Source: DATESN01 sp035270785 | GTDB taxonomy: Bacteria; Bacillota; Clostridia; Lachnospirales; Lachnospiraceae | Direction: 5' to 3' | DNA: 64,000 nucleotides | Assembly: GCA_035270785.1 (NCBI GenBank) | Contig: DATESN010000031.1 | Location: forward strand, 33,657-97,656 | Shown here: positions 1 through 8,643 of the stretch, in pieces | Layout: every line of letters starts with the position of its first letter | Position numbering within the stretch: position 1 is the stretch's first letter | Translations under genes and position numbers: made by a program | Notes under the pieces: generated by a model | What the model saw: the letters and a program-made list of their open reading frames with translations, nothing else | What the model was told of the DNA's origin: nothing | Databases searched by the model: none

Positions 1-1
1 T

Positions 2-103
2 ACAGATGATACCGTAATTGTTGAATTCGGCAATAACAAAAACTGCCGTATTCCTATGCAAAAGTCTGCTATTGCGCAAGTTGAAAAACCAGACGCTGAA
101 TAA
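2..103 (+). CDS. yajC: YajC, Sec translocase accessory subunit (C-terminal fragment)
   Basis: Only the last 33 codons are inside the window; the gene begins upstream. The readable tail (TDDTVIVEFGNN, then KNCRIPMQKSAIAQV) has the beta-rich pattern of the soluble C-terminus of YajC, in which a short strand-forming segment is followed by a basic helix with an AI.xV motif. YajC is a single-span membrane protein that associates with SecDF and SecYEG. A hairpin terminator follows the stop codon, so it is probably not cotranscribed with leuB. The fragment is short, so the family call rests on one motif. Confidence 0.6.
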   Translation, partial: TDDTVIVEFGNNKNCRIPMQKSAIAQVEKPDAE

Positions 104-132
104 CAACAAAATTTACATGAATGTAGGAAAAC

Positions 133-162
133 GAGGCGTAAACTATTTTGCGCCTTATTTTT
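133..162 (+). terminator. Rho-independent terminator after yajC
   Basis: An inverted repeat (GAGGCGTAAA paired with TTTTGCGCCT, one G-T pair) is followed by a T-rich run. It lies 30 bases past the yajC stop and separates yajC from the leuB operon. Confidence 0.75.
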
Positions 163-209
163 ATAGAAAAATACAAAATAAATAAAAAATAGATAGGAGC
201 TAATTTAAT

Positions 210-1292
210 ATGAACTTAAAAATAACATGTATTCCAGGAGATGGAATAGGACCAGAAATTGTAGCACAAGCAAAAAAAGTTTTAGATGTCATTGCAACCA
301 AATACAAACACGAAATCACATATACAAATGTATTAATGGGTGGAGCTTCCATTGATGCTTATGGAGTTCCTCTTACGTCTGATGCGATTGCCAGCGCAAA
401 AGCATCAGACGCCGTTTTAATGGGTTCTATTGGTGGCGATACTTCCACATCACCTTGGTACCAATTAGCACCTAATTTAAGACCTGAGGCTGGACTTCTA
501 GCTCTTAGAAAAGCACTTAATCTATTTGCCAATCTTAGACCAGCCATACTTTATGACGAACTTTCGGATGCATGTCCATTAAGAAAAGAAATTAGTAGTG
601 CTGGGTTTGACATGATGATTATGCGAGAACTTACGGGAGGATTGTATTTTGGGGAAAGAAAAACAACAATAGAAAACGGCGTTAGAAAAGCGATAGATAC
701 ATTGTCTTATGACGAAAATGAAATTAGACGTATTGCTATTAAAGCATTTGATATTGCTATGAAACGCAATAAGAAAGTAACAAGTGTTGATAAAGCCAAT
801 GTACTGGATTCATCTAGACTTTGGCGTGAAGTTGTAAATGAAGTGGCAAAGGATTATAAAGAGGTAAACTTAGAACATATGTTAGTAGATAATTGTGCAA
901 TGCAGCTTGTAAAAGATCCAGCGCAATTTGATGTGATTCTTACTGAAAATATGTTTGGTGATATCTTATCGGATGAAGCAAGTATGGTAACAGGTTCCAT
1001 CGGAATGTTAGCATCTGCAAGTTTAAATAATACAAAATTCGGACTGTATGAACCAAGTCATGGATCTGCTCCTGATATTGCAGGAAAAGATATGGCTAAT
1101 CCAATCGCTACCGTTCTTTCAGCAGCTATGATGCTACGATATTCTTTTGATTTAGATAAAGAAGCGGATGCAATTGAAAAGGCAGTAAAACAAGTATTAA
1201 TGGATGGTTATCGAACGGGGGATATTATGTCCGTTGGAAAAAGTAAAGTAGGATGTATACAAATGGGAGATTTGTTAGCAGAAAGAATCTAG
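210..1292 (+). CDS. leuB: 3-isopropylmalate dehydrogenase
   Basis: LeuB oxidises and decarboxylates (2R,3S)-3-isopropylmalate to 2-oxoisocaproate with NAD+, the third dedicated step of leucine synthesis, in the cytosol. The 360-residue length is normal. The substrate-binding stretch RELTGGLYFGE lies near residues 139-149, the metal-binding DILSDEAS motif near 250, and the NAD-binding GSAPDIAGKDMANP stretch near 285. A good Shine-Dalgarno (TAGGAGC) precedes the ATG. It is the first gene of leuB-ilvD-ilvB; leuC and leuD are 35 kb away. No T-box or other leader structure is visible in the 47 bases after the upstream terminator. Confidence 0.97.
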   Translation: MNLKITCIPGDGIGPEIVAQAKKVLDVIATKYKHEITYTNVLMGGASIDAYGVPLTSDAIASAKASDAVLMGSIGGDTSTSPWYQLAPNLRPEAGLLALRKALNLFANLRPAILYDELSDACPLRKEISSAGFDMMIMRELTGGLYFGERKTTIENGVRKAIDTLSYDENEIRRIAIKAFDIAMKRNKKVTSVDKANVLDSSRLWREVVNEVAKDYKEVNLEHMLVDNCAMQLVKDPAQFDVILTENMFGDILSDEASMVTGSIGMLASASLNNTKFGLYEPSHGSAPDIAGKDMANPIATVLSAAMMLRYSFDLDKEADAIEKAVKQVLMDGYRTGDIMSVGKSKVGCIQMGDLLAERI

Positions 1293-1327
1293 GCTTATAA
1301 AAAAACAACTAAAAAGGAGATAGTAAT

Positions 1328-2998
1328 ATGAAAAGTGATTCTGTAAAAAAAGGGTTTGAACAAGCACCTCATAGATCTTTGTTTAATGCTTTGGGTTATA
1401 CGAAAGAAGAAATGGAAAGACCTCTCATTGGAGTTGTAAGTTCCTATAATGAAATTGTTCCAGGACATATGAACTTAGATAAAATTGCAGATGCGGTTAA
1501 ACTGGGCATTGCTATGGCAGGTGGTACACCAGTTATGTTTCCTGCAATTGCTGTTTGTGATGGCATTGCAATGGGGCATATCGGCATGAAATATTCTCTT
1601 GCTACAAGAGATTTAATAGCAGATAGTACCGAGTGTGTGGCTATTGCACATGGCTTGGATGGACTGGTTTGTATCCCAAACTGTGATAAAAATGTTCCTG
1701 GGTTATTAATGGCAGCTGCCAGAATTAATATTCCAACTGTTTTTGTATCTGGCGGACCAATGCTTGCCGGTAAGGTTGATGGATGTAAAACCAGTCTTTC
1801 TAGTGTGTTTGAAGCGGTTGGGTCACAAGCAGCAGGCACTATGACGGATAAACAATTGATGGAATATGAAGAAAAAGCTTGCCCTACATGTGGATCTTGT
1901 TCAGGAATGTATACCGCAAATAGTATGAATTGCTTGACCGAAGCATTGGGAATGGGACTAAAAGGAAATGGAACAATACCAGCTGTATATTCTGAGAGAA
2001 TTCGACTTGCAAAACATGCAGGAATGAAGGTAATGGAATTGGTTGAAAAAAATATTAGACCAAGGGACATTATGACTGAAAAAGCATTTTTGAATGCATT
2101 AACCATTGATATGGCATTAGGATGCTCTACAAATTCAATGTTACATCTGCCAGCAATTGCCTATGAGGTTGGAATTGATTTAAATCTTGAAATTGCTAAT
2201 GAAATTAGTGCAAAAACTCCAAACCTTTGTCATTTGGCACCCGCAGGACACACCTATATGGAAGATTTAAATGAAGCAGGCGGCGTGTATGCTGTTATGA
2301 ATGAATTAGATAAGAAGAATCTATTGTTTACTGATTTAATTACGTGCACTGGTAAAACAATCAAAGAAAATATTGCAGGATGTGTAAATTTAAATACAGA
2401 AGTTATTAGAACAATCGATAATCCATATAGTGAAGTAGGTGGTATTGCAGTTTTAAAAGGTAATATTGCACCAGACACCTGTGTTGTAAAAAGATCCGCA
2501 GTAGATTTTGAAATGTTGGTTCATTCAGGTCCGGCTAGGGTTTTTGATTGTGAAGAAGATGCTATTATAGCTATAAAATCTGGAAAGATCATAGAAGGTG
2601 ATGTAGTAGTTATTCGATATGAAGGACCAAAAGGTGGACCGGGTATGCGTGAAATGTTAAATCCAACATCAGCAATTATGGGAATGGGACTTGGCTCTAG
2701 TGTTGCGCTTATTACAGACGGAAGATTTTCAGGGGCTAGTAGGGGAGCCGCTATCGGCCATGTATCACCAGAGGCCGCAGTGGGTGGACCAATTGCACTG
2801 ATTGAAGAAGGTGACATGATTCATATCGATATTCCAAAGAACACCTTAAATGTTGGTGTTTCTGAAGATGAATTAGAAATTAGAAGACAAAAATGGCAAC
2901 CTCGAAAACCAAATATTACAAATGGTTATTTAGCTAGATATCGTGAGATGGTAACAAGTGGTAATCGTGGTGCGGTACTTGAAATACGTAAGAAGTAG
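1328..2998 (+). CDS. ilvD: dihydroxy-acid dehydratase
   Basis: IlvD dehydrates 2,3-dihydroxy-isovalerate and 2,3-dihydroxy-3-methylvalerate to the 2-keto acids of valine and isoleucine, using an oxygen-sensitive Fe-S cluster. The expected cysteines are present in VCIPNCDKNVPG (near residue 119) and CPTCGSCSGMY (185-191). The C-terminal GRFSGASRGAAIGHVSPEA motif is intact, and 556 residues is the usual length. The AAGGAG Shine-Dalgarno lies 36 bases after leuB, and the stop is 14 bases before ilvB, which indicates one operon. Confidence 0.97.
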   Translation: MKSDSVKKGFEQAPHRSLFNALGYTKEEMERPLIGVVSSYNEIVPGHMNLDKIADAVKLGIAMAGGTPVMFPAIAVCDGIAMGHIGMKYSLATRDLIADSTECVAIAHGLDGLVCIPNCDKNVPGLLMAAARINIPTVFVSGGPMLAGKVDGCKTSLSSVFEAVGSQAAGTMTDKQLMEYEEKACPTCGSCSGMYTANSMNCLTEALGMGLKGNGTIPAVYSERIRLAKHAGMKVMELVEKNIRPRDIMTEKAFLNALTIDMALGCSTNSMLHLPAIAYEVGIDLNLEIANEISAKTPNLCHLAPAGHTYMEDLNEAGGVYAVMNELDKKNLLFTDLITCTGKTIKENIAGCVNLNTEVIRTIDNPYSEVGGIAVLKGNIAPDTCVVKRSAVDFEMLVHSGPARVFDCEEDAIIAIKSGKIIEGDVVVIRYEGPKGGPGMREMLNPTSAIMGMGLGSSVALITDGRFSGASRGAAIGHVSPEAAVGGPIALIEEGDMIHIDIPKNTLNVGVSEDELEIRRQKWQPRKPNITNGYLARYREMVTSGNRGAVLEIRKK

Positions 2999-3012
2999 AA
3001 AAGGAGAATCCT

Positions 3013-4695
3013 ATGTTATTAACCGGATCACAAATTGTGATAGAATGTCTAAAGGAACAAAAGGTAGATACTGTATTTGGCTATCCTGGCGGTACTATTT
3101 TAAATATTTATGATGAATTATTTAGACACAAAGATGAAATTCAACATATTTTAACATCCCATGAACAAGGAGCTTCCCATGCTGCTGACGGTTATGCAAG
3201 AGCAACTGGAAAAGTGGGTGTTTGTTTGGCTACAAGTGGACCAGGAGCCACCAATCTCGTTACAGGAATAGCTACAGCTTATATGGATTCAGTTCCTATG
3301 GTTGCAATCACAGCAAATGTTGCATTGCCTGCACTAGGCAAAGATTCTTTTCAGGAAGTTGATATTGCTGGTGTCACCATGCCTATTACAAAGCATGGTT
3401 ATATTGTAAAAGATATTTCTTACTTAGCGGATACCTTACGAAAAGCTTTTAAAATAGCAAAGAGTGGAAGACCAGGTCCTGTTTTAGTAGATATTACAAA
3501 AGATGTAACTGCAAATAAGTATGAATTCACCTCTTTGCAACCTGAAGAAATTGTAATAGAAAACAAGTTTACGAAGGAAGATATTCAAATTGCTATCGAT
3601 TTAATTAAGCAATCTAAAAAGCCATATATCTTTCTTGGTGGTGGAGCCATTATATCGGGTGCAGAAAAACAAGTGAAAGAATTTGCTAAAAAGATTGATT
3701 CACCTGTATGTGATTCCTTAATGGCAAAAGGTGCATTTGATGGTTACGATGATGTGTATACAGGAATGATCGGAATGCACGGTACGAAGGCCTCTAATTA
3801 TGGAGTGAGTCAATGTGACCTTTTGATCGCATTGGGCGCAAGGTTTTCTGACCGTGTTGTAGGAAATTCTAAAAAGTTTGCATCCAATGCAAAAGTTCTT
3901 CATATAGATATTGATGCAGCAGAAATTAATAAGAACATTACAACAGTAGCTTCCGTAGTAGGTGACTTAAAAGAGGTCTTAAAGGAACTAAATAAAAATA
4001 TGACGCAACAAGATCATAAAGAATGGATCGAAGTTATAAAAGGATATAAAGAAAAGTTTCCGCTAAAATATCAACAGGACACCTTAACTTGTCCCTATGT
4101 GATGGAAGAAATTGATAGAATCACAAAAGGAAAAGCAATTATAACAACTGATGTAGGTCAACACCAAATGTGGGCTTCCCAATTTTATAAATATACAGAA
4201 CCAAGAACTTTTATTACATCAGGTGGTCTTGGAACAATGGGATATGGTTTAGGCGCTTGTATTGGAGCCAAAATGGGAAGACCTGATAAGATTGTTATTA
4301 ACATAGCAGGGGATGGTTGCTTTAGAATGAATATGAATGAACTTGCCACTGCAAGTAGATATCATATTCCAATTATTCAAGTTGTAATTAATAATCATGT
4401 ATTAGGAATGGTTAGACAATGGCAAACACTTTTCTATGATAAAAGATATTCACAAACAGTACTAAATGATAAGGTCGACTTTATTAAAGTTGCGCAAGGG
4501 CTTGGTTGTGAGGCGATTCGTGTAACAAAAAGAGAAGAAGTTGCATCTGCAATTGAAAAGGCAATTAAGTTACAGGCACCAGTCTTAATAGAGTGCGTGA
4601 TTGAAGAAGATGACAAGGTTTTCCCTATGGTTCCAGCGGGAGCAGCCATTGACCAAGTATTTGATGCAGAAGACTTAAAGAATAATATTGATTAA
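3013..4695 (+). CDS. ilvB: acetolactate synthase, large catalytic subunit
   Basis: This thiamine-diphosphate enzyme condenses two pyruvates to acetolactate, or pyruvate with 2-ketobutyrate to acetohydroxybutyrate. The cofactor-activating Glu lies in SHEQGASHAADGYARATG (Glu near 51). The ThDP/Mg motif begins GDGCFRMNMNELATA near residue 433. Full length (560 residues). The Shine-Dalgarno is AAGGAG. The usual partner, regulatory subunit ilvN, is not adjacent but lies about 28 kb downstream next to ilvC. The next gene, an L,D-transpeptidase, starts 11 bases after the stop with no terminator between them. Confidence 0.96.
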   Translation: MLLTGSQIVIECLKEQKVDTVFGYPGGTILNIYDELFRHKDEIQHILTSHEQGASHAADGYARATGKVGVCLATSGPGATNLVTGIATAYMDSVPMVAITANVALPALGKDSFQEVDIAGVTMPITKHGYIVKDISYLADTLRKAFKIAKSGRPGPVLVDITKDVTANKYEFTSLQPEEIVIENKFTKEDIQIAIDLIKQSKKPYIFLGGGAIISGAEKQVKEFAKKIDSPVCDSLMAKGAFDGYDDVYTGMIGMHGTKASNYGVSQCDLLIALGARFSDRVVGNSKKFASNAKVLHIDIDAAEINKNITTVASVVGDLKEVLKELNKNMTQQDHKEWIEVIKGYKEKFPLKYQQDTLTCPYVMEEIDRITKGKAIITTDVGQHQMWASQFYKYTEPRTFITSGGLGTMGYGLGACIGAKMGRPDKIVINIAGDGCFRMNMNELATASRYHIPIIQVVINNHVLGMVRQWQTLFYDKRYSQTVLNDKVDFIKVAQGLGCEAIRVTKREEVASAIEKAIKLQAPVLIECVIEEDDKVFPMVPAGAAIDQVFDAEDLKNNID

Positions 4696-4706
4696 TAGAA
4701 GGTTAT

Positions 4707-6104
4707 ATGAAAAATAAAAAAACATGGTATATCTCTATAAGTTTTACTTGTATATTGGTAACATTTATTTGTATTTATTTAGGTCTTGCCTTTTATTATG
4801 GAGAAGGGTTTAGTTATGGCACCTTTATTAATGGTGTATATTGTACCGGTAAGTCAATTGAAGAAATTAACAAGGAGATTATTGAATCATTTTCATATAA
4901 AGACATTAAAATTGTTGAATTAAATGAAAATACGTCCATGATCTCTATGGGTGAAATTGGCTATGAAGTGGATTTCACAAAGCCATTACAGTTGATTTTA
5001 AAAAATCAAAACCCGTTACTATGGATATGTAATGTATTTTCTAATGGATATTATGAAATATTTCCAGAGGGTAATTATGATGACCACCTATTAACGGAAG
5101 CCATAAATAATTTGCCTTGTATAAAAGAAGAACTTAAGAAAACTAAAAGAAAAGTTACTATTACAAAGACAAGTAATGGATACGAATTAATGGATGAAAC
5201 CAAAAACGTCCTACAAGTCAAACAAGCTATTGTTGCAATAAAGTTAGCAATATTAGAAGGGCAACCAATGGTTTCACTTTCTTCTCATCATTGTTATCAG
5301 GATTTATCACCCACAAGTAAGGATATAGATACTTATCATTTATGGGATAAAGTGAATGAGTTTCAAGATTTTCATTTAATCTATGATTTTGGAGATTCCA
5401 TTGAAATTATTAATGAAGCAGTTGTTAGTAATTGGATTACGCGATCTGATACAGGAGAGTTTTTACTTGATGAGAATGACAATTTAATAGTTAACCAATC
5501 CAAAATAGAAGATTATATCTTGAATTTGGCAGATAAATATAACACCTACGGGAAACAGCGACAATTTATTGCAACAAATGGTGATACGGTTATCATTGAT
5601 GGTGGAACATATGGGAATGAATTAAATGTAAAAACGGAAGTCAACTTCTTAACCAATGCTTTTGAAAATAAGCTGCTAGAAACAAGGATTCCTGAATACA
5701 TACATAAAGCCATATATCAAGGGTTAAATGATATTGGTAACACATATATAGAAATTGATACTAGAAATCAGGAGTTATATTTTTATAAAGAAGGCATTCT
5801 TACTGTGGAAACTCCCGTCGTAACTGGTAATGTAAGATGGAAATTGCCTACTCCATCAAAAGCATGTTTTGTCGTTGGAAAGTACAAAAATTGCATTTTA
5901 AAGGGACCAGGATATGCTTCCCAAGTTGATTTTTGGGTTCCTGTATATAAAAACATTGGAATACACGATGCGAAATGGCGCAGTCAATTTGGCGGTGAAA
6001 TATATAAAACCAATGGATCACATGGATGTATTAATGTTCCTAGGAAAATAATGGAAGAACTTTTTGAAGAGTTAGAAGTGGGAATGCCTGTTATTATATA
6101 TTAA
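4707..6104 (+). CDS. membrane-anchored L,D-transpeptidase (YkuD family)
   Basis: The protein (465 residues) has one N-terminal transmembrane segment (about 8-28). A long extracytoplasmic region follows that resembles the putative peptidoglycan-binding modules found in front of clostridial YkuD domains. The C-terminal YkuD catalytic domain carries the signature GIHD...SHGCINVP, with the nucleophilic Cys near 440. Such enzymes form 3-3 cross-links in peptidoglycan or attach proteins to it, which can give resistance to penicillins but usually not carbapenems. It is placed directly after ilvB, probably by cotranscription, with no obvious metabolic link. A weak AT hairpin follows the stop. Confidence 0.88.
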   Translation: MKNKKTWYISISFTCILVTFICIYLGLAFYYGEGFSYGTFINGVYCTGKSIEEINKEIIESFSYKDIKIVELNENTSMISMGEIGYEVDFTKPLQLILKNQNPLLWICNVFSNGYYEIFPEGNYDDHLLTEAINNLPCIKEELKKTKRKVTITKTSNGYELMDETKNVLQVKQAIVAIKLAILEGQPMVSLSSHHCYQDLSPTSKDIDTYHLWDKVNEFQDFHLIYDFGDSIEIINEAVVSNWITRSDTGEFLLDENDNLIVNQSKIEDYILNLADKYNTYGKQRQFIATNGDTVIIDGGTYGNELNVKTEVNFLTNAFENKLLETRIPEYIHKAIYQGLNDIGNTYIEIDTRNQELYFYKEGILTVETPVVTGNVRWKLPTPSKACFVVGKYKNCILKGPGYASQVDFWVPVYKNIGIHDAKWRSQFGGEIYKTNGSHGCINVPRKIMEELFEELEVGMPVIIY

Positions 6105-6163
6105 TAATTTTTTAATTGTTATAGAATTATCGACTTTTGTGTTAATGTTTTATAAAAATACAG

Positions 6164-6192
6164 TTGACGATATAAGTGATAAAATGTAAAAT
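6164..6192 (+). promoter_or_regulatory. sigma-A-type promoter of serC-serA
   Basis: TTGACG, a 17-base spacer and TAAAAT lie about 50 bases before the serC start. Only the consensus match supports it. Confidence 0.65.
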
Positions 6193-6243
6193 TGACTTTA
6201 ATGTTTATTTTAAAATCAAATTTAAAAATAGGAGGAACTGATT

Positions 6244-7326
6244 GTGTCAAGAGTGTACAATTTTTCAGCAGGTCCAGCAGTATTGCCTGAAGAAGTATTA
6301 AAAGAAGCCGCAGATGAAATGTTCGATTATAAGGGGAGCGGTATGTCGGTTATGGAGATGAGCCATCGTTCCAAAACCTATGACACTATTATTAAAGAAG
6401 CGGAAGCTGACTTAAGAGAATTAATGAATATACCTGATAATTACAAAGTGTTATTTTTACAAGGTGGTGCTAGTCAGCAATTTGCAATGATTCCTATGAA
6501 CCTAATGAAAAAAGGTGTAGCTGATTATATTGTAACAGGACAATGGGCTAAAAAAGCTTATCAAGAAGCTTTAAATTATGGAAAAGCTAATAAAATAGCT
6601 TCTTCCGAAGATAAAAACTTTTCCTATATTCCGGATTGTTCTAATCTTAAAATTTCAGAAGATGCGGATTATGTATATATTTGTGAAAATAACACTATTT
6701 ATGGTACAAAGTTCCAGACGTTACCTAATACCAAAGGTAAGATTTTAGTTTCTGACGTTTCTAGCTGTTTTTTATCAGAACCAGTGGACGTTACTAAATA
6801 CGGAATAATCTATGGCGGAGTTCAAAAAAACATTGGTCCGGCAGGAGTTGTGATTGTAATTATTCGTGAAGATTTAATTACAGAAGATACATGGAAAGGT
6901 ACACCTACCATGTTAAAATATAAGACTCATTCTGATACAGAGTCTTTATATAATACACCACCAGCTTATGGTATCTATATCTGTGGTAAAGTTTTCAAAT
7001 GGCTTAAAAATATGGGTGGACTTGAAGAAATGAAAGCTAGAAATCAAGAAAAGGCAAACATACTTTATGATTTTTTAGATTCTAGTTCTCTTTTTAAGGG
7101 AACGGTTGTAAAGGAAGATCGTTCACTTATGAATGTTCCATTTGTTACTGGTAGTGATGAAATGGATGCAAAGTTTGTGAAACAGGCGAAAAATGAAGGA
7201 CTTGAAAGCTTGAAAGGGCATAGAAGTGTTGGAGGGATGAGAGCAAGTATTTATAATGCAATGCCAAAGGCAGGAGTCATTAAATTAGTTGAATTCATGA
7301 AGAAATTCGAAGAGGAGAATGTGTAA
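6244..7326 (+). CDS. serC: phosphoserine aminotransferase
   Basis: SerC transfers an amino group from glutamate to 3-phosphohydroxypyruvate to give phosphoserine, using PLP. The protein starts with the family signature VYNFSAGPAVLPEEVL. The PLP lysine lies in GGVQKNIGPAG (about residue 195) and the C-terminal GHRSVGGMRASIYNA motif is intact. Length (360) is typical. The start is GTG, chosen because AGGAGG lies at the right distance and the signature begins there. serA follows at once, so this is a classical two-gene serine operon. No serB is visible in the window. Confidence 0.97.
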   Translation: MSRVYNFSAGPAVLPEEVLKEAADEMFDYKGSGMSVMEMSHRSKTYDTIIKEAEADLRELMNIPDNYKVLFLQGGASQQFAMIPMNLMKKGVADYIVTGQWAKKAYQEALNYGKANKIASSEDKNFSYIPDCSNLKISEDADYVYICENNTIYGTKFQTLPNTKGKILVSDVSSCFLSEPVDVTKYGIIYGGVQKNIGPAGVVIVIIREDLITEDTWKGTPTMLKYKTHSDTESLYNTPPAYGIYICGKVFKWLKNMGGLEEMKARNQEKANILYDFLDSSSLFKGTVVKEDRSLMNVPFVTGSDEMDAKFVKQAKNEGLESLKGHRSVGGMRASIYNAMPKAGVIKLVEFMKKFEEENV

Positions 7327-7327
7327 G

Positions 7328-8494
7328 ATGTTTAAATATAATTGTTTAAATCCTATTGCACAGATAGGGCTAGATAAATTTAGTGCAAACTATGAGATGA
7401 CAGATGATGTTACGGAGGCGGATGGAATACTTGTTAGAAGTTCCGCAATGCATGACATGGTATTACCCGAGGGATTACTTGCAATCGCAAGAGCTGGTGC
7501 TGGCGTCAACAATATTCCTTTAAATAAATGTGCAGAAAGGGGCATTGTCGTATTTAATACTCCAGGTGCTAATGCAAATGGCGTAAAAGAACTTGTAATA
7601 GCGGGCATGTTACTTGCAGCACGAGATATTGTAGGCGGAATTAACTGGGTTTCACAAGCAAAAGATGATGAAAATATTGCAAAAACAGCTGAAAAAGTAA
7701 AGAAAAACTTTGCAGGAACAGAACTACAAGATAAAAAATTAGGAATTATAGGCCTTGGAGCAATTGGTGTAAAAGTTGCTAACGCTGCAAAAAGCATGGG
7801 GATGGAAGTATATGGATATGATCCCTATTTATCAGTTGATGCAGCATGGAATTTGAGCCATGGTGTAAATCATACAATTAATGTTGATGAAATTTATGAA
7901 CACTGTGATTATATTACAATACATGTGCCACTAGTTGATGCAACAAAAGAGATGATTAACGCAGATGCTATTGCAAAAATGAAAAAGGGAGTTGTTGTCT
8001 TAAATTTTGCAAGAGATCTTTTAGTAAATGAAAAGGATATGCTTGTGGCATTAGAAAATGGAGATGTACATAGATATGTTTCTGATTTTCCAAATACCAC
8101 AACAGTTGGGGCAAAAGGTTGTATTGTACTTCCACACATTGGAGCTTCAACGGTAGAATCAGAAGATAATTGTGCGAAAATGGCAGTGAAAGAACTCATG
8201 AATTATTTAGAAAATGGAAATATTATCAATAGTGTTAATTATCCTAATTGTGATATGGGAATATGCAATCAAGTTGGTCGTGTAGCTATCTTTCATAAAA
8301 ATATAGCGAATATGATTACCAAATTCACAGCTTCTTTTGGTGATATGGGAATTAATATATCGGATATGATGAATAAATCTCGTGGTGAAGTTGCTTACAC
8401 CATGCTTGATGTGGAAACACCGGTAACGGATGAAATTATTGACAAATTAAAATTAATTGAAGGTGTTTTTAGAGTGAGAAAAGTAGTTTCTTAA
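7328..8494 (+). CDS. serA: D-3-phosphoglycerate dehydrogenase, short ACT-containing form
   Basis: SerA oxidises 3-phosphoglycerate to 3-phosphohydroxypyruvate, the first step of serine synthesis. The NAD-binding GLGAIGVKVA motif lies near 143-152, the active-site Arg in NFARDLLVN and the catalytic His in LPHIGAST (about 271). A C-terminal ACT-like domain occupies roughly 315-388 and probably senses serine. I chose the ATG at 7328 over the one at 7319 because the GAGGAG overlapping the end of serC then has workable spacing. The DVF.TEP motif that carries the catalytic Glu in E. coli SerA reads SDFPNTTTVG here, so that Glu is not evident. Confidence 0.93.
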   Translation: MFKYNCLNPIAQIGLDKFSANYEMTDDVTEADGILVRSSAMHDMVLPEGLLAIARAGAGVNNIPLNKCAERGIVVFNTPGANANGVKELVIAGMLLAARDIVGGINWVSQAKDDENIAKTAEKVKKNFAGTELQDKKLGIIGLGAIGVKVANAAKSMGMEVYGYDPYLSVDAAWNLSHGVNHTINVDEIYEHCDYITIHVPLVDATKEMINADAIAKMKKGVVVLNFARDLLVNEKDMLVALENGDVHRYVSDFPNTTTVGAKGCIVLPHIGASTVESEDNCAKMAVKELMNYLENGNIINSVNYPNCDMGICNQVGRVAIFHKNIANMITKFTASFGDMGINISDMMNKSRGEVAYTMLDVETPVTDEIIDKLKLIEGVFRVRKVVS

Positions 8495-8527
8495 TGTTAT
8501 AGTTCACAAAATATGATAATTTTAGAC

Positions 8528-8573
8528 AAATTAGACTTTGCATGTAGTTATACTTACATCAAAGTCTAATTTA
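8528..8573 (+). terminator. Long hairpin terminator after serA
   Basis: Two 13-base arms (AAATTAGACTTTG and its exact complement) plus an inner 5-bp extension, ATGTA/TACAT, form a strong stem. It lies 34 bases past the serA stop. The T-tract is short, so it could also act as a processing or stabilising structure. Confidence 0.7.
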
Positions 8574-8601
8574 TTGCATTATTTTCCAGATATGTTATAC
8601 T
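8574..8601 (+). promoter_or_regulatory. Promoter of the lectin-fold protein gene
   Basis: TTGCAT, a 16-base spacer and TATACT with an upstream TG (extended -10). It begins immediately after the serA hairpin, which suggests that the next gene is transcribed independently. Confidence 0.6.
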
Positions 8602-8643
8602 AAATTAAAATTATGACACGTTTTGAATGTGATGGGAAATCTA

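Noticed and set aside
104..209. T-box or attenuator for the leuB operon
   Set aside because: The gap is too short after the terminator, and no T-box sequence is present.
1444..2106. Long minus-strand reading frame (220 codons) inside ilvD
   Set aside because: It is antisense to a highly conserved gene, has no ribosome-binding site or family resemblance, and is caused by codon bias.
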